This document shows positions 46,543 to 55,779 of a DNA stretch of 64,000 nt, piece by piece; position 1 is the stretch's first letter, and each line of letters starts with the position of its first letter. The DNA is from Mesostigma viride. Lineage: Eukaryota > Streptophyta > Mesostigmatophyceae > Mesostigmatales > Mesostigmataceae. Made by a program: the position numbers and the translations under genes. A model generated the notes under the pieces. It saw only the letters and a list, made by a program, of their open reading frames with translations. It ran no database searches and was not told the origin of the DNA. The DNA is taken from NCBI GenBank assembly GCA_009746045.1, contig RPFO01001712.1, positions 1-64,000 of the forward strand. Direction: 5' to 3'.

Positions 46543-48751
46543 CTAGCTGGGCATGCTGTCGTTGAAGGCAGCGTTCATGTCGGGGTTCTCCATGTCGAAG
46601 TCCACGCCGTAGACGTAGAAGCCCCTCTTACGGTGCATGGAGTTGCGTGGGTAGGTCTTTGTGACCTTCTCGAAGACCACGCGGATGCGGAACTCGGAGA
46701 ACACGTGCTTGTAGTAGTCATCGTCGAGCGTCGCCTTGAGACGCCTGTCGCGCCCCATCAGCCACTCCTGGTACTTGCGCTGGAAGATCTCCCACGGCAC
46801 GTAGAGCTCGTCGCCCCTCTCCACCCACGACACGGTGGTCAGGAAGGTCATGAGGGGTTGGTGGACTGCTGGGACTCGTTCCTCCACGCGTGGAACTCGG
46901 GGGGAGGATCTCGTGCACCTCCCTCGCGCCCAGCTTCTGCGTGAACGCGCGGAAGGCGCGGTTGCCCTTGACGATGATCAGGCCCATGTCACGCTCGATC
47001 TTCTTGTCCATCATGGTGTCCTGCCCCTGCGGCTTCTTGTCGAACGGGAAGATGATGAGCCGGCGAAACACGGCGCCAGCGTTGTCGCCCTTCCAGAAGG
47101 CACGGTTGCCGGCAGCCAGGAAAGGCGCCTTCCACACGGCCGACACCGCGTCCTTGTGCTTGCGCGCCATGTTAAGGCGCTCCCCGCTGACCAGCGAGAG
47201 GAACTCGGACTGGGAGAGCGAGAACGACTCGTTCAGCTCGTAGCTGTATATGGCGAACTTGTCCAGGTGCTGCGACAGGCCGAACACCGACTCGATGTTG
47301 TTGGACACCACGCCCGCGTCTTCGCCGTACAGCAACTCGACGATCTTCACGAGCGTGGACTTGCCCGAGCCGGCTATTCCCTTGAAGTACGCCATGACGT
47401 CGTTGCCGGACAGCTCCTTGGTGTCGTACAGCATCCTGCCCACGCACAGCGCCCAGTAGGCGTTGACAACGAGGGGTCCGAACTCCTGGTCGTCCAGGAT
47501 CTTGTGCACCGGCTCGACCGCGATGTCCTGCCACCCCCCCGTCTCGTAGTCACCCTTGAACTGGTCGTCCTCGAACAGGTCCAGCGGCAGGGTGATGTCG
47601 GGGAAGTACCTGCACGCGCCCACATCGTCCGACAGGTCCTCGGCCGGGTACGGATAGAAACAGTCGTCGTCCGCCTTGTATATCCCGTTATTGAACGCGA
47701 ATACGTGGCGGTCGCGCGGTCGGACGGGGAAGTCGCACGTGGACGAGCAGCTGATGACCTCGATGACCTTCTTGCGCGTGCCGGCCTCGCGCGTGGCCAT
47801 CCTCCACAGGACGGGTTCCTGCATGTCCGTCTCCTTCGCCACCCACTCGGTGACGGTGGTGAATCGCTCCCAGTAGTGCGTGTCGTGCCCTTCGGCGGTC
47901 TTGACGCGCCTGTAGACCCCCTCGTCCCCATCCGGACCTCTGCGCACCCCTGCCACATACCACTTGTTGGTGAGGATCACGAGCAGCTTCTGGAAATCGT
48001 TGATCTCTCCGCAGCCGCCGCTGAGCCGCACCATCATCTTCACGAGCTGCTCGCGCACCTTCGGAGATACGCGTGTCTCCATGATGCTGCAGATGCCCTC
48101 CCTCATGGTGAAAATGCGGGCACTTGCGTTGTACATCACCTCCATCATGGAGAAGTCCTGCACCTCCTCCATCCTGGCCACGACGGCGTGCAGCCTCGAA
48201 ATAGCGGCCGTCATGCGCTTGTTGAGACGCTCGTAGACCCCCTCCACGTCCTGGCAGTGGTATGCGGTGTCCAGGCACTCGGACAGCTTAAATCTGAGGT
48301 CATCCTCCTCCTCCATGGCTTCGGGGGCGGGGTTGTAAAGTCCAAAAACGTCACTCAAAATGTCCGCGGGGTGCGCATCCACCACTCCAGTCTTCACCAT
48401 GCGTGCAAAATCGAGGCAGCGCGCAGTGTCGTATCTCGCGACCTCCGTGATGAACCCTACCACGCTCTCTTCGTCTGCCAGGAGCCCCCTGAACTCCCGC
48501 ATTGAAAAGGCGGGCTGGTCGGGTGCATCGGACGCCTGCCCCCCGCGCTGTGAGTTTTCATGGGGAATGCTGGAATGCCCAGGGGATCCTGGCTGAGAGT
48601 GGTATCTCCGCCATTTTCGGACTCTTCGCCGACCCTCCTTCGTTTGTTTCCATTGTCTGAATCCATAAATCGGACAGCCCCTGAGCGTGTGTTGCATGCA
48701 CTTGTGGATGGGTGGGGGTGTGTCTTGTCTCATTCTCCATTCATTCTCCAT
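46543..48751 (-). CDS. D5-type SF3 replicative helicase (frameshifted near 3' end)
   Basis: About 735 residues from ATG 48751 (first ATG in frame). The SF3 core lies at about 460-600: Walker A GIAGSGKST, the downstream FAIYSYELNESF (Walker B region), and AAGNRAFWKGDNAGAVFRR (motif C, sensor N and arginine). Upstream is a D5-N-like region with HVFAFNNGIY. The frame breaks at the G6 run 46899-46904, and possibly again at about 46857; after it the conserved tail continues (LMTFLTTVSW ... VYGVDFDMEN). This is the viral replicative helicase. The primase is encoded separately at 37719-39199. Confidence 0.8.
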
Positions 48752-49155
48752 ACATATACAACACAAATTTCTGCAGATCTAGTCGAACAACCGGCGACAG
48801 GGCCTTGCTGACGTGTCACCCGCAGATCTCGACCAAGATCTCTGGGTGTGTGGCTGAAGATCCGCGGGAAGATCTCAGATCTTACACGTCACCCCCTGAA
48901 AAGATCTTGCTGACTCGCCATATGCGTCAGAGATCTCTGTCCAGTTACAGATCTCTGACTCATCGTACGGCCAGCTGAGATCTCGCCAAGATCTGTGTGA
49001 CTAGACAACTGGCATGGATCTAGATCTCTTGCGGCGTCATCCGTCGGTTACGCCACACATGCACTTTCAAAAAAGGGGCAAGGGTAAAAGGCATTGTCAC
49101 AGTCAAAAAAGACACACAATCCGCCATAGCCCCCTCCCAGTCGCCTGTTTTTCTC
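48752..49155. repeat. AGATCT-rich intergenic cluster
   Basis: The 404 bases upstream of both the helicase and the KilA-N gene hold no ORF I trust. I count 11 AGATCT palindromes between 48775 and 49030, irregularly spaced, often as GAGATCTC or AAGATCT. Unlike the 40.8-kb cluster these are not in tandem units. Confidence 0.75.
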
Positions 49156-50135
49156 ATGGATTCCGAGATAAGGGTCCATTTCGAGGAGTGCTTTTTGCTG
49201 CAGTACGATGATGGTCTGTATTATTATTACAGGCTGAACCCTGAACTGGATGGCAAGGGCTTCCAGGTGGACACGCGTGCTACCGTGCGGGTCCGCAAGT
49301 CGGATCTAAAGTTTAACGGCCCCGAGCTCATGCACTCTCTTTCTAACGGCACCAAGCCCTTCAAGGACTTTTTGGGAGACGAACGCGTGCTCCGTTACAT
49401 AAGAAAGGTGGGGGGGAGCGGGGACCCCAACGCTTTTTACAACGTTAACATCAACGGCACAACACACAAGGTGTCCAGAAATGTTATGGATGTGTGTGAC
49501 TGCCTGGGAATCTCCACACCTCCAGTGTGGATACACGCTCTGCTGGCCCAGAAGCTCGGTGAATGGGTGGAGCCGATGTGCCTGGTGTTCGCCATGAATT
49601 TGGTGGAGAAGATCGCGTGCGATAACAAGCAGAAGGTGCTCGACGACCCTCTCGGATCCCTTGCTTACCAGAACGGTTTCGAGAAGACAGAAGACAAGGC
49701 TGTTGTGGAGGCGTCCGACGGCACCACCTATCGCCTGCCAACGGGGCGGGTGGGAGCGCGCGCAAGAGGGCGGCCAAGGAGGCATTCCAGGCACACACGG
49801 GCGAGTCGGTCAGCAACAAGGTGCAGTGCACTGACCTGGAAAGTGTGCGCGCGGAGCTGCAGATGAACGAGATGAGACGCATGTCGGACATCAACATCAG
49901 GCAGATGGAGCGCACGGCATTGTACCACCTGACATGCGTGGAGAGCGAGACGCGCCTCAAGCGTTTCAGGCACATGCTGGACATGATCAGGGTGTTCTAC
50001 GAGTCCGAGGACAGCCCCGGTCCCATTTGCATGGATGATGACGAGGCAGCCCGCTGCAACGTCCTTTTCAAGAACGTGTTCTTTGAGGCATTCTCCGCGG
50101 GGGAGACCTTCGTGGCAAGTTCTCAGATGCACTGA
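49156..50135 (+). CDS. KilA-N-like protein (frameshifted)
   Basis: About 326 residues. Residues 95-155 (FYNVNINGTTHKVSRNVMDV ... VWIHALLAQKLGEWVEPMCL) resemble the second half of a KilA-N DNA-binding domain (W-x-H-x-x-LA-x2-L-x2-W). The frame changes near 49750-49770; the C-terminal part then reads AAKEAFQAHTGESVSNKVQC and a coiled helix, ending at 50135. KilA-N proteins are frequent in NCLDVs and probably regulate transcription. The start at 49156 lies just after the AGATCT cluster. Confidence 0.5.
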
Positions 50136-50191
50136 ACAGTTCAGATCTCGGTAATAATTTTAACATTGTTGTGTATTGTATAATACCAATC

Positions 50192-50512
50192 ATGGACTCA
50201 ATGGTTGCTCAAGACGCACTGTCCTCAGCCACATCCATATTCTCAACACTCGTCCCGTTCGTCCTTCTCACAGACTTCCCGACGGACGTCCCACTCGTAA
50301 AGTCTATCATTGTGTTTGCGGGCGCTTACAGAGCCGTACCTAAAATCGATGTATCTATCTTGATAACGGGGTTGTACTTCCTCGCGCAGGCCATTTTGCC
50401 AGACATTAAGAACAAACTAGTTCCCGCGGTGAACACTAACACAGGGGCGGCAGGACAGCCGGGAGCATCACATGGCAACGTTCAGCGACCTCCCGCCCGA
50501 GCTGGTAGATAA
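50192..50512 (+). CDS. Small membrane protein
   Basis: 106 residues from ATG 50192 with two hydrophobic segments (IFSTLVPFVLLTDFP and VSILITGLYFLAQAILP). The last 14 codons overlap the F-box gene start by 41 bases. No family is recognised. Confidence 0.55.
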   Translation: MDSMVAQDALSSATSIFSTLVPFVLLTDFPTDVPLVKSIIVFAGAYRAVPKIDVSILITGLYFLAQAILPDIKNKLVPAVNTNTGAAGQPGASHGNVQRPPARAGR

Positions 50513-51427
50513 GATATTCAGTTCCTTGCCCGCTGCGGACGTGTGCAGGTCCCGGGTGTCCAACGAGACCAACCAGGTGTTCAAGGATTACTTCTCAGGG
50601 GTTCACTTTTTGACACAGGTGCCAAACGACCCGCGATTCGACGTACCGGACGACGGCGTGATGTCCGTGCTCGGACAGGTAACCAGTTACCTGAAGGTGT
50701 ATGGGATCAAGAGCGTCTTGCAGTGCATGCGCAAGGTGGAAAACAGGTATTACACCATCCAGGGGATGGAGGAGACGTACATCCGGTACGTGCTAGAGGC
50801 GGTCAACCACCTGTTCCCTCGTACGCCTACGGGTGAGCGCATCACGATCGGCACCGCGCACGACGTTTACTCCATCCCCGCCAGCCTCGAGGATGCCGGT
50901 CATCGGCGAGTGTCCAGGGAGGCGGCGGATGGTCTCAAGAAACTGCAGGAGGTGTTGTGGGGGGGCGTCAGAGAACCGCGTGGGTACGCGGCCGGCACGC
51001 GTTCGTACATAACTCCCGACGATCACAAGCAGTACGCCCACATGAACGCGTGGCTGCCGTCCCTCGACGGCGGCGGCAAGCGCGTGTGTTTTGCATCGAC
51101 AGCATGCACAGGATGTGGGGCGTCGTCCCGTCTCGGTCGTTCATTTGCCTCAAGGACATCGCGGTGATGGTGGACAGGCGGGGTGAGGCGTACGTGACCC
51201 AGGCATGGAACGACGCGTTCGACCTGGAGCTGACGTACTTCAACACCGACCCGATTCTCGCCATGTCGCGGTGGACGCCCGCCAACCGTTGTTTGTTCTG
51301 CAATCGCTGGCTGAATAGGCCATTTGACTGGTTCAGGCGAAGCGGCAGCGGGTGTCGCAGCAGGTACGCGAGGGGCATCGACCGTTTCAGCAACACCAGA
51401 CCAGCCTTGGTGGAGGTCGACATTTGA
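50472..51427 (+). CDS. F-box protein (frameshifted)
   Basis: About 318 residues. The N-terminal 40 are an F-box: FSDLPPELVDKIFSSLPAAD followed by VCRSRVSNETNQVF. F-box proteins recruit substrates to SCF ubiquitin ligases. The rest has no ankyrin or LRR repeats that I can see. One base is off at about 51075 (GGGKR to VFCIDSMHRM); the C-terminal half then continues with a Cys pair (CLFCNRW). Together with the OTU and RING/TRAF genes it indicates manipulation of host ubiquitin. Confidence 0.65.
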
Positions 51428-51455
51428 CTCGTGCGGTCGAAGGACGCGTAAATAT

Positions 51456-52163
51456 ATGTGTGCCTACAGTGTGGTAATGTATCGTTTCATGAAAACGGGG
51501 GTGGTGGGGCCTTACCCAACCTACGACATCAGCGAGACGGCAAAGGGCACGGTCGACGCGCTCATCTGCAACCTGCTTTCAGTCGCTTGCGAACGAGCGG
51601 GGCAGTTCGTATTGCACAATGCCGATCAGGTGCGCGACAAACACGTGGTCGGCATCCTCCACGCGGCCTTGCTGGCGGAGACCATCACGTACATGGAGCG
51701 CCCGTCGCTGGAGGACGAGGTGGCGGCGGTCAAACAGATTATTGACATGGGTGACCTGATGGAGGAAGACGAGTTTGACGAGGAGGAGGAGGAGTCCAGC
51801 GACGAAGAGGAGGAAGAGGAAGAAGAGGGGGATGGAACGGAGGAAGAGGATGGAGAGGAAGGCGAGGAAGGCGAGGAAGAAGAGGAAGGCGAGGAAGAAG
51901 AGGGCGATGGGATGGAGGAGGACGACGGCATAGAGACGGACGCGCACGGCCTCCCCATGCCCACTTGCAAGTGCTCGCCGTGTGCCGACATGGTGACGGC
52001 GCACGTGCGGTGGGAGTTGTGGGAGCCGTCCGACCCGTTGCTGATAAACCTAAAAAGGAGCATACCTAAAATTGGAGCCACCGCGTTCGTTTCTATACTC
52101 GACAGCTCTTCCGAGGAGGAGGAGGAATCTGACGAGGATGATGAGGACAATGTTGAATGTTAA
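51456..52163 (+). CDS. Histone-fold (H2B-like) protein with acidic tail
   Basis: 235 residues. Residues 1-95 align with the H2B fold: YSVVMYRFMK (H2B YS-x-Y-I-Y-K-V-L-K), YDISETAKGTVDALICNLLS (GIS-x-K-x-M-x-I-x-NSFV-x-D), VACERAGQFVLHNADQV (EA-x-x-LA-x-YN), VVGILHAALLAE (REIQTAVRLLLPGEL). The positions of the three helices and the short loops agree. Residues 105-165 and the C-terminus are Asp/Glu runs, unlike the basic tails of true histones. It could package viral DNA, act as a histone chaperone or mimic H2B. The start ATG 51456 gives the best fold alignment. Confidence 0.55.
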   Translation: MCAYSVVMYRFMKTGVVGPYPTYDISETAKGTVDALICNLLSVACERAGQFVLHNADQVRDKHVVGILHAALLAETITYMERPSLEDEVAAVKQIIDMGDLMEEDEFDEEEEESSDEEEEEEEEGDGTEEEDGEEGEEGEEEEEGEEEEGDGMEEDDGIETDAHGLPMPTCKCSPCADMVTAHVRWELWEPSDPLLINLKRSIPKIGATAFVSILDSSSEEEEESDEDDEDNVEC

Positions 52164-52173
52164 ACACTCTTAA

Positions 52174-52917
52174 TTAATCATTTATCGATAAAGTGCACGT
52201 CTCGCTTTCGGCGCACCCGCACTGACACGGGAGCGGGAAAAACGATTTGCCCTGTTCGCACAGGTTCCATCGCAGCATGTTGTTATCATTGCACGTGGTC
52301 CACATGCCCATTTTCTTGCGCACGTTGTTTATTAGGTTGATGCACGGGTACACACCGAAGGGGCACGTCTCCTCGTGCTCCTTTATGGCCGCGAGGGGCG
52401 ACGTGATCCTGCATCCGTCGTTCTCTAGAAAGTATTTGCACGGGAAGTAGCGGCACTCGCTCTTGTGGACGCCGACGTCCTTACGGTACACCATCTCCGT
52501 GCACCCGTACGCGCGGTTGGGACAGGCCAGCTTCTTGAATCCGCACGTGGCCGCGTGGGTGCGCAGATTGGCGTGCGTGCCCGTCGCAGGACACCCGTTA
52601 GGGGAGTAATGGCATTTCCTCAGGAGATCGCACGTCATGGAGCCGACCTTCACGTTGGGGCGGAACAGGTAGCGGTGCCAGGCCCCCCTGCACAGTATGC
52701 ACCTGCCCGACACGGACGCGGACGGCCCCCCCCTGTCCTTCTGTTTCGCTATGAGCTGCTTCATGCACGGGGATCTGCACACCATGGCCTCGCACTTGCC
52801 CTCCTGCACCCGCGTGTTGCACTCTATAACGACGGGGTCGATCAGGGCGTTCAGACAGATCGAGCAGTTAAGGTCCTCGGGACTGACCACGATCTTCTGC
52901 CCGTCCACCAAGTCCAT
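52174..52917 (-). CDS. RING/TRAF-type zinc-finger protein (E3 ligase-like)
   Basis: 247 residues. Residues 17-77 form a RING-like finger (CSICLNALIDPVVIEC ... CMKQLI ... CILCRGAW). TRAF-type fingers follow: CHYSPNGCPATGTHANLRTH, CGFKKLACPNRAYGC, HKSECRYFPCKYF and HEETCPFGVYPC. This architecture is that of TRAF-like and SIAH-like E3 ubiquitin ligases. The start codon overlaps that of the divergent gene at 52916. The 3' end has a Cys-rich CQCGCAESETC. Confidence 0.7.
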   Translation of the reverse strand: MDLVDGQKIVVSPEDLNCSICLNALIDPVVIECNTRVQEGKCEAMVCRSPCMKQLIAKQKDRGGPSASVSGRCILCRGAWHRYLFRPNVKVGSMTCDLLRKCHYSPNGCPATGTHANLRTHAATCGFKKLACPNRAYGCTEMVYRKDVGVHKSECRYFPCKYFLENDGCRITSPLAAIKEHEETCPFGVYPCINLINNVRKKMGMWTTCNDNNMLRWNLCEQGKSFFPLPCQCGCAESETCTLSIND

Positions 52918-53050
52918 GGCGTCCGCGGAGTCCGCGCCCCAGGACGAAATGTACCTGATCCCCTATTGGGGTGGCGTGATCAACGCGTATGGGAGCTTCC
53001 TGGACCACCCGGAACTAGGTGCCGAGCTATTCGCGCGAGACGTCAGGTGA
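52916..53050 (+). CDS. Micro-protein of 44 aa
   Basis: 44 residues from ATG 52916: an acidic start and a well-formed amphipathic part (YLIPYWGGVINAYGSFLDHP). Its ATG overlaps the ATG of the divergent RING gene within CCATGG. Short, but with good coding character. Confidence 0.4.
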   Translation: MASAESAPQDEMYLIPYWGGVINAYGSFLDHPELGAELFARDVR

Positions 53051-53518
53051 GGACTGCTCTTCGCCACCGTCCGCGTCGTCCCGAATCTCCCCCTCTTCCA
53101 ATGGCTCTTGTCGAGCCCGGCGTCCGGTGTCCGCCTTCTGCTTCTGCCTCCTCAGTCTGGCCACCTCCTCGCCCACCTCCACGTTGCTTATGTACTCCCA
53201 GCACTCGTGCGCTCTCTCCTCGCCCCCATCGCCCTCGAAGTAGGAAGCCAGACGCTGCAGGTAGTCCGCCTTCTTGGGCGCCGTCCTCTTCCTCGCCCTC
53301 TTAACCACGAGCCTGTCCTGCGTCCCCGAGATGTTGCAGGCGTCCACGCCGGCGGAGACCATGCTCTGGATGATGGTCCCCTCCAGATCGGTCCTGCGCT
53401 TCCTGAGAGGCAGCAGCTCCTTGCTGGCCCTTTTCATCGCGTCGTCGATCTCGATGTACTCTGACGTCATGGTCCGCATGTTGCGCCTCCAATCTTCCAC
53501 CACGAGTGCCGTGTCCAT
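53027..53518 (-). CDS. Conserved-type helical protein (DUF5760-like)
   Basis: 163 residues. The core (AMKRASKELLPLRKRRTDLE, GTIIQSMVSAGVDACNISGT, DRLVVKRARKRTAPKKADYL, then RLASYF) follows a pattern I recall for a short viral family, helix + beta hairpin + Lys-rich strand + helix, found in mimiviruses and phycodnaviruses. The C-terminus is acidic. The function is unknown; the family name is tentative. Confidence 0.5.
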   Translation of the reverse strand: MDTALVVEDWRRNMRTMTSEYIEIDDAMKRASKELLPLRKRRTDLEGTIIQSMVSAGVDACNISGTQDRLVVKRARKRTAPKKADYLQRLASYFEGDGGEERAHECWEYISNVEVGEEVARLRRQKQKADTGRRARQEPLEEGEIRDDADGGEEQSSPDVSRE

Positions 53519-53591
53519 CGTGCAGGTCGGGGGTCATCCTACTGGACAGCGGCGACCTTTATTTGCCCGCTATAAACGCACCGCCGCGCGG

Positions 53592-54242
53592 TCAGACGCC
53601 GAACACGTTGGCCGATCCGGGGGCACCCCACACGTTACCGCTCGCAGTGCCCCCCGTCTCTCCCCAGATGCCCATCGAGGAGGCCGGGGCCACGGCGGGG
53701 AAGCCGTAGATGCCCCCTCCGCTCATGTCGACGGCCTGCGTGGGCAGGGTGTAGCGCGGGTCCATAAGCAGAGTGCCGTCCGTGAGCATCTGTCCGAAGG
53801 CGCCCCGGGTCGCGAGCCCTATCGTGCCCCAGTTACTGGTGCCGACGGGCGCGGGGATGTACGGCCGCAGCATCTGGATGTCCTGCACGGGGAAGTCCTT
53901 GGCATTGGACGTGATGAAGCCGACGCCCACCTTGTGGTCGTCCAGAGTGGCCCCCACGACGTCCGCCGGCTGCGGCAGTCTCTCGGCTCCGAACGCCATC
54001 TGCGAGTCGAAGGTGCTTCCGTAGTCGAGACCCATTCCCCTGGCCTTCGTGTCGATGTTGAACACGTCATAGGCGCTGGACGGGATGATGACCGACTCGG
54101 TCCCCAGGGTGTCCGCCATGGAGGATGTCAGGCTCTGGAACGCCTCGTCTCCGCAGATGGTGTCGTACACTTCCGGCCTGGACGTGACCCCGATGTACTC
54201 GTCGCTCCTGTTCATTACGGGATTGCAGCGTGAAGACATCAT
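53592..54242 (-). CDS. Putative structural protein
   Basis: 216 residues from ATG 54242, rich in Gly, Ser, Thr, Pro and Asp, poor in Lys. Beta-type segments (VGVGFITSNAKDFPVQDIQM, SNWGTIGLATRGAFGQML) and a Gly/Ala-rich tail suggest a virion protein. No family is recognised. Confidence 0.5.
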   Translation of the reverse strand: MMSSRCNPVMNRSDEYIGVTSRPEVYDTICGDEAFQSLTSSMADTLGTESVIIPSSAYDVFNIDTKARGMGLDYGSTFDSQMAFGAERLPQPADVVGATLDDHKVGVGFITSNAKDFPVQDIQMLRPYIPAPVGTSNWGTIGLATRGAFGQMLTDGTLLMDPRYTLPTQAVDMSGGGIYGFPAVAPASSMGIWGETGGTASGNVWGAPGSANVFGV

Positions 54243-54275
54243 GGTGGCTTGTTTGGAATACAATACCCAGAGAAA

Positions 54276-55029
54276 TTAAAATGCCTGTTTCTCTCGCCAC
54301 CGTTTGTACTCGTCAAACGCGTCCTTCAGCTCCTTGATGTCTCCTTTGTCAAAACCGTCCACTAGCGTGGCCGCGCGTACGTTTCGCATGTCCACTTCAT
54401 CCAGCAGCAGCACGCCGGGGGGCACACACGCGCGCCTGGACCGATCGGCGCACGGTTCGCGCGTCCGTATGCGCTTGTTGGAGGCCACGATCTGTTGGAG
54501 CGCTTCCACCAGGATCAACAACGCGTCTCCCCTTTCCTTAGTCATGAAAATGTCGAGCCTGTCTTGCGCACCGGGAAGTCCTTTAGCTGCTTGCTGAAAC
54601 AGGCTCATCCGCTTGCCATATCCCTTGTCGTTCTTCAGCGATGGGAAGGTACCGTCCTTCCTCACTTTGCTGCCGTCGTACGTCCACCTGATCTCCTCTC
54701 GCGGGTAGATGGGGTTGAGCACTCTGAGCCCGGGTTTGCCGCGTGGGAAGGTCGCGTTCGGCAGGACCTGCCTCCCCGTGTCGGGATCGATAGCCCCGCG
54801 CGGATCGTTTGTCATGTGAACGTAGGTCCACGGGAATATCACGCCGACGCCGCGGGGGTCGTAGGTCTCTCCGTCCTTGGTGCCAGACGTGGCGGCGCCG
54901 TGACCGCCGTCCACGAGCCGCGGCACCGGTCGCGAGCCCCCCATGCCGTCGTTGTATCGGTGACTCAGCAGCTTGTCGTCGTCGCCGATCACCGTGAGAA
55001 CCGCGTGACGCAGATTGGTGAGCGGGTAC
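54276..55029 (-). pseudogene. C-terminal half of interrupted SET-domain gene
   Basis: This open frame has no start of its own; it begins exactly at the retrotransposon insertion. Its first part completes a SET domain begun at 61.5 kb: WTYVHMTNDPRG (in place of the usual FINHSC-PN), NATFPRGKPGLRVLNPIYPR and EEIRWTYDGS (E-E-x2-x-x-Y-G type end). A charged C-terminus follows (GVLLLDEVDMRNVRAA). SET proteins methylate lysines, often on histones. The gene is disrupted in this sequence unless the element is absent in other copies. Confidence 0.65.
55025..55029. other. Target-site duplication (left), GGTAC
   Basis: GGTAC immediately precedes the left LTR and is repeated at 61460-61464 after the right LTR. 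A 5-bp duplication is the norm for copia-type integrases. Confidence 0.9.
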
Positions 55030-55511
55030 AGTTGCAAATAAATGGAATGCGATGTAAATCAGAAAGCATGAAATGAACGTTGTGTTTATTGTTCTCATAC
55101 GTTATTGTCGTTGCTGCATAATTCGTCTTCGTTGCGCATATATTCTATTGCGCTTGGCACCTTCATCAGTCTTGCTGAATATCCTACGTGGACATGCATT
55201 CCGTGTAGTTCAGTGCATGCCGCGTGTTAGATACTTCTAGAATCCTCTAGGAGGTACCAAGGCAGATGCGCATACATAATAGGCCGATAGTCGGCTCAGT
55301 CCTATTGACAGTACTACACCGGTCCTTGACCAGCCGGTGACGTGGAGGCCTGGGAGACGCCCACATATTCTACGTGGCGTTATCCCATTGGCGAGTACTA
55401 GTGAAGTACAGCCATTGGCCCAATACTACAATAAAGTATATTGTAGTAATCTGTACAAGATCCTCTATCTCTGAGGACCCATGTGGACCCTAGATGGGTC
55501 TCCAACCAACT
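55030..55511 (-). repeat. 3' LTR of the retrotransposon
   Basis: 482 bp, identical to 60979-61459 except for one extra A. It contains a TATTCTATTGCG stretch and AT-rich parts that may hold the promoter. Confidence 0.92.
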
Positions 55512-55779
55512 CCAGCCATTCTTTCCCTTGTGAAAGTGATAAGGCTTAGATGTATTCATTGATGTTCGGCCGCACCTGGCCAGTTCACTTTCACATATGT
55601 GGGCAATGGGGACTCACTTGGGTCTTATGGAGTTTGCATCTCATCATTGCATGGTTGGTGTAACCTGCTGTAGGGAAAACCCAAATCTGAAGGAAAACCT
55701 CTTCTCCAGAGAGGACAAAACCTCCAGGGGGATAAAAACCTACAGGAGGAGCATTAGGCTCAGGCTCCCAGATTACTCC
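55512..55779 (-). other. Retrotransposon 3' untranslated region
   Basis: 268 bases between the pol stop and the 3' LTR. It includes a purine-rich tract near the LTR edge. No ORF. Confidence 0.7.

Noticed and set aside
46835..48505. 556-aa open frame on the + strand
   Set aside because: Antisense shadow of the D5 helicase, whose Walker A and motif C lie on the minus strand.
40828..49030. AGATCT clusters as cloning-linker artefacts (BglII)
   Set aside because: The sites are embedded in varied natural flanks over hundreds of bases in two loci, unlike ligated linkers.
54583..55098. 171-aa minus-strand frame running out of the LTR
   Set aside because: Out of frame with the SET continuation; its first codons are LTR sequence.
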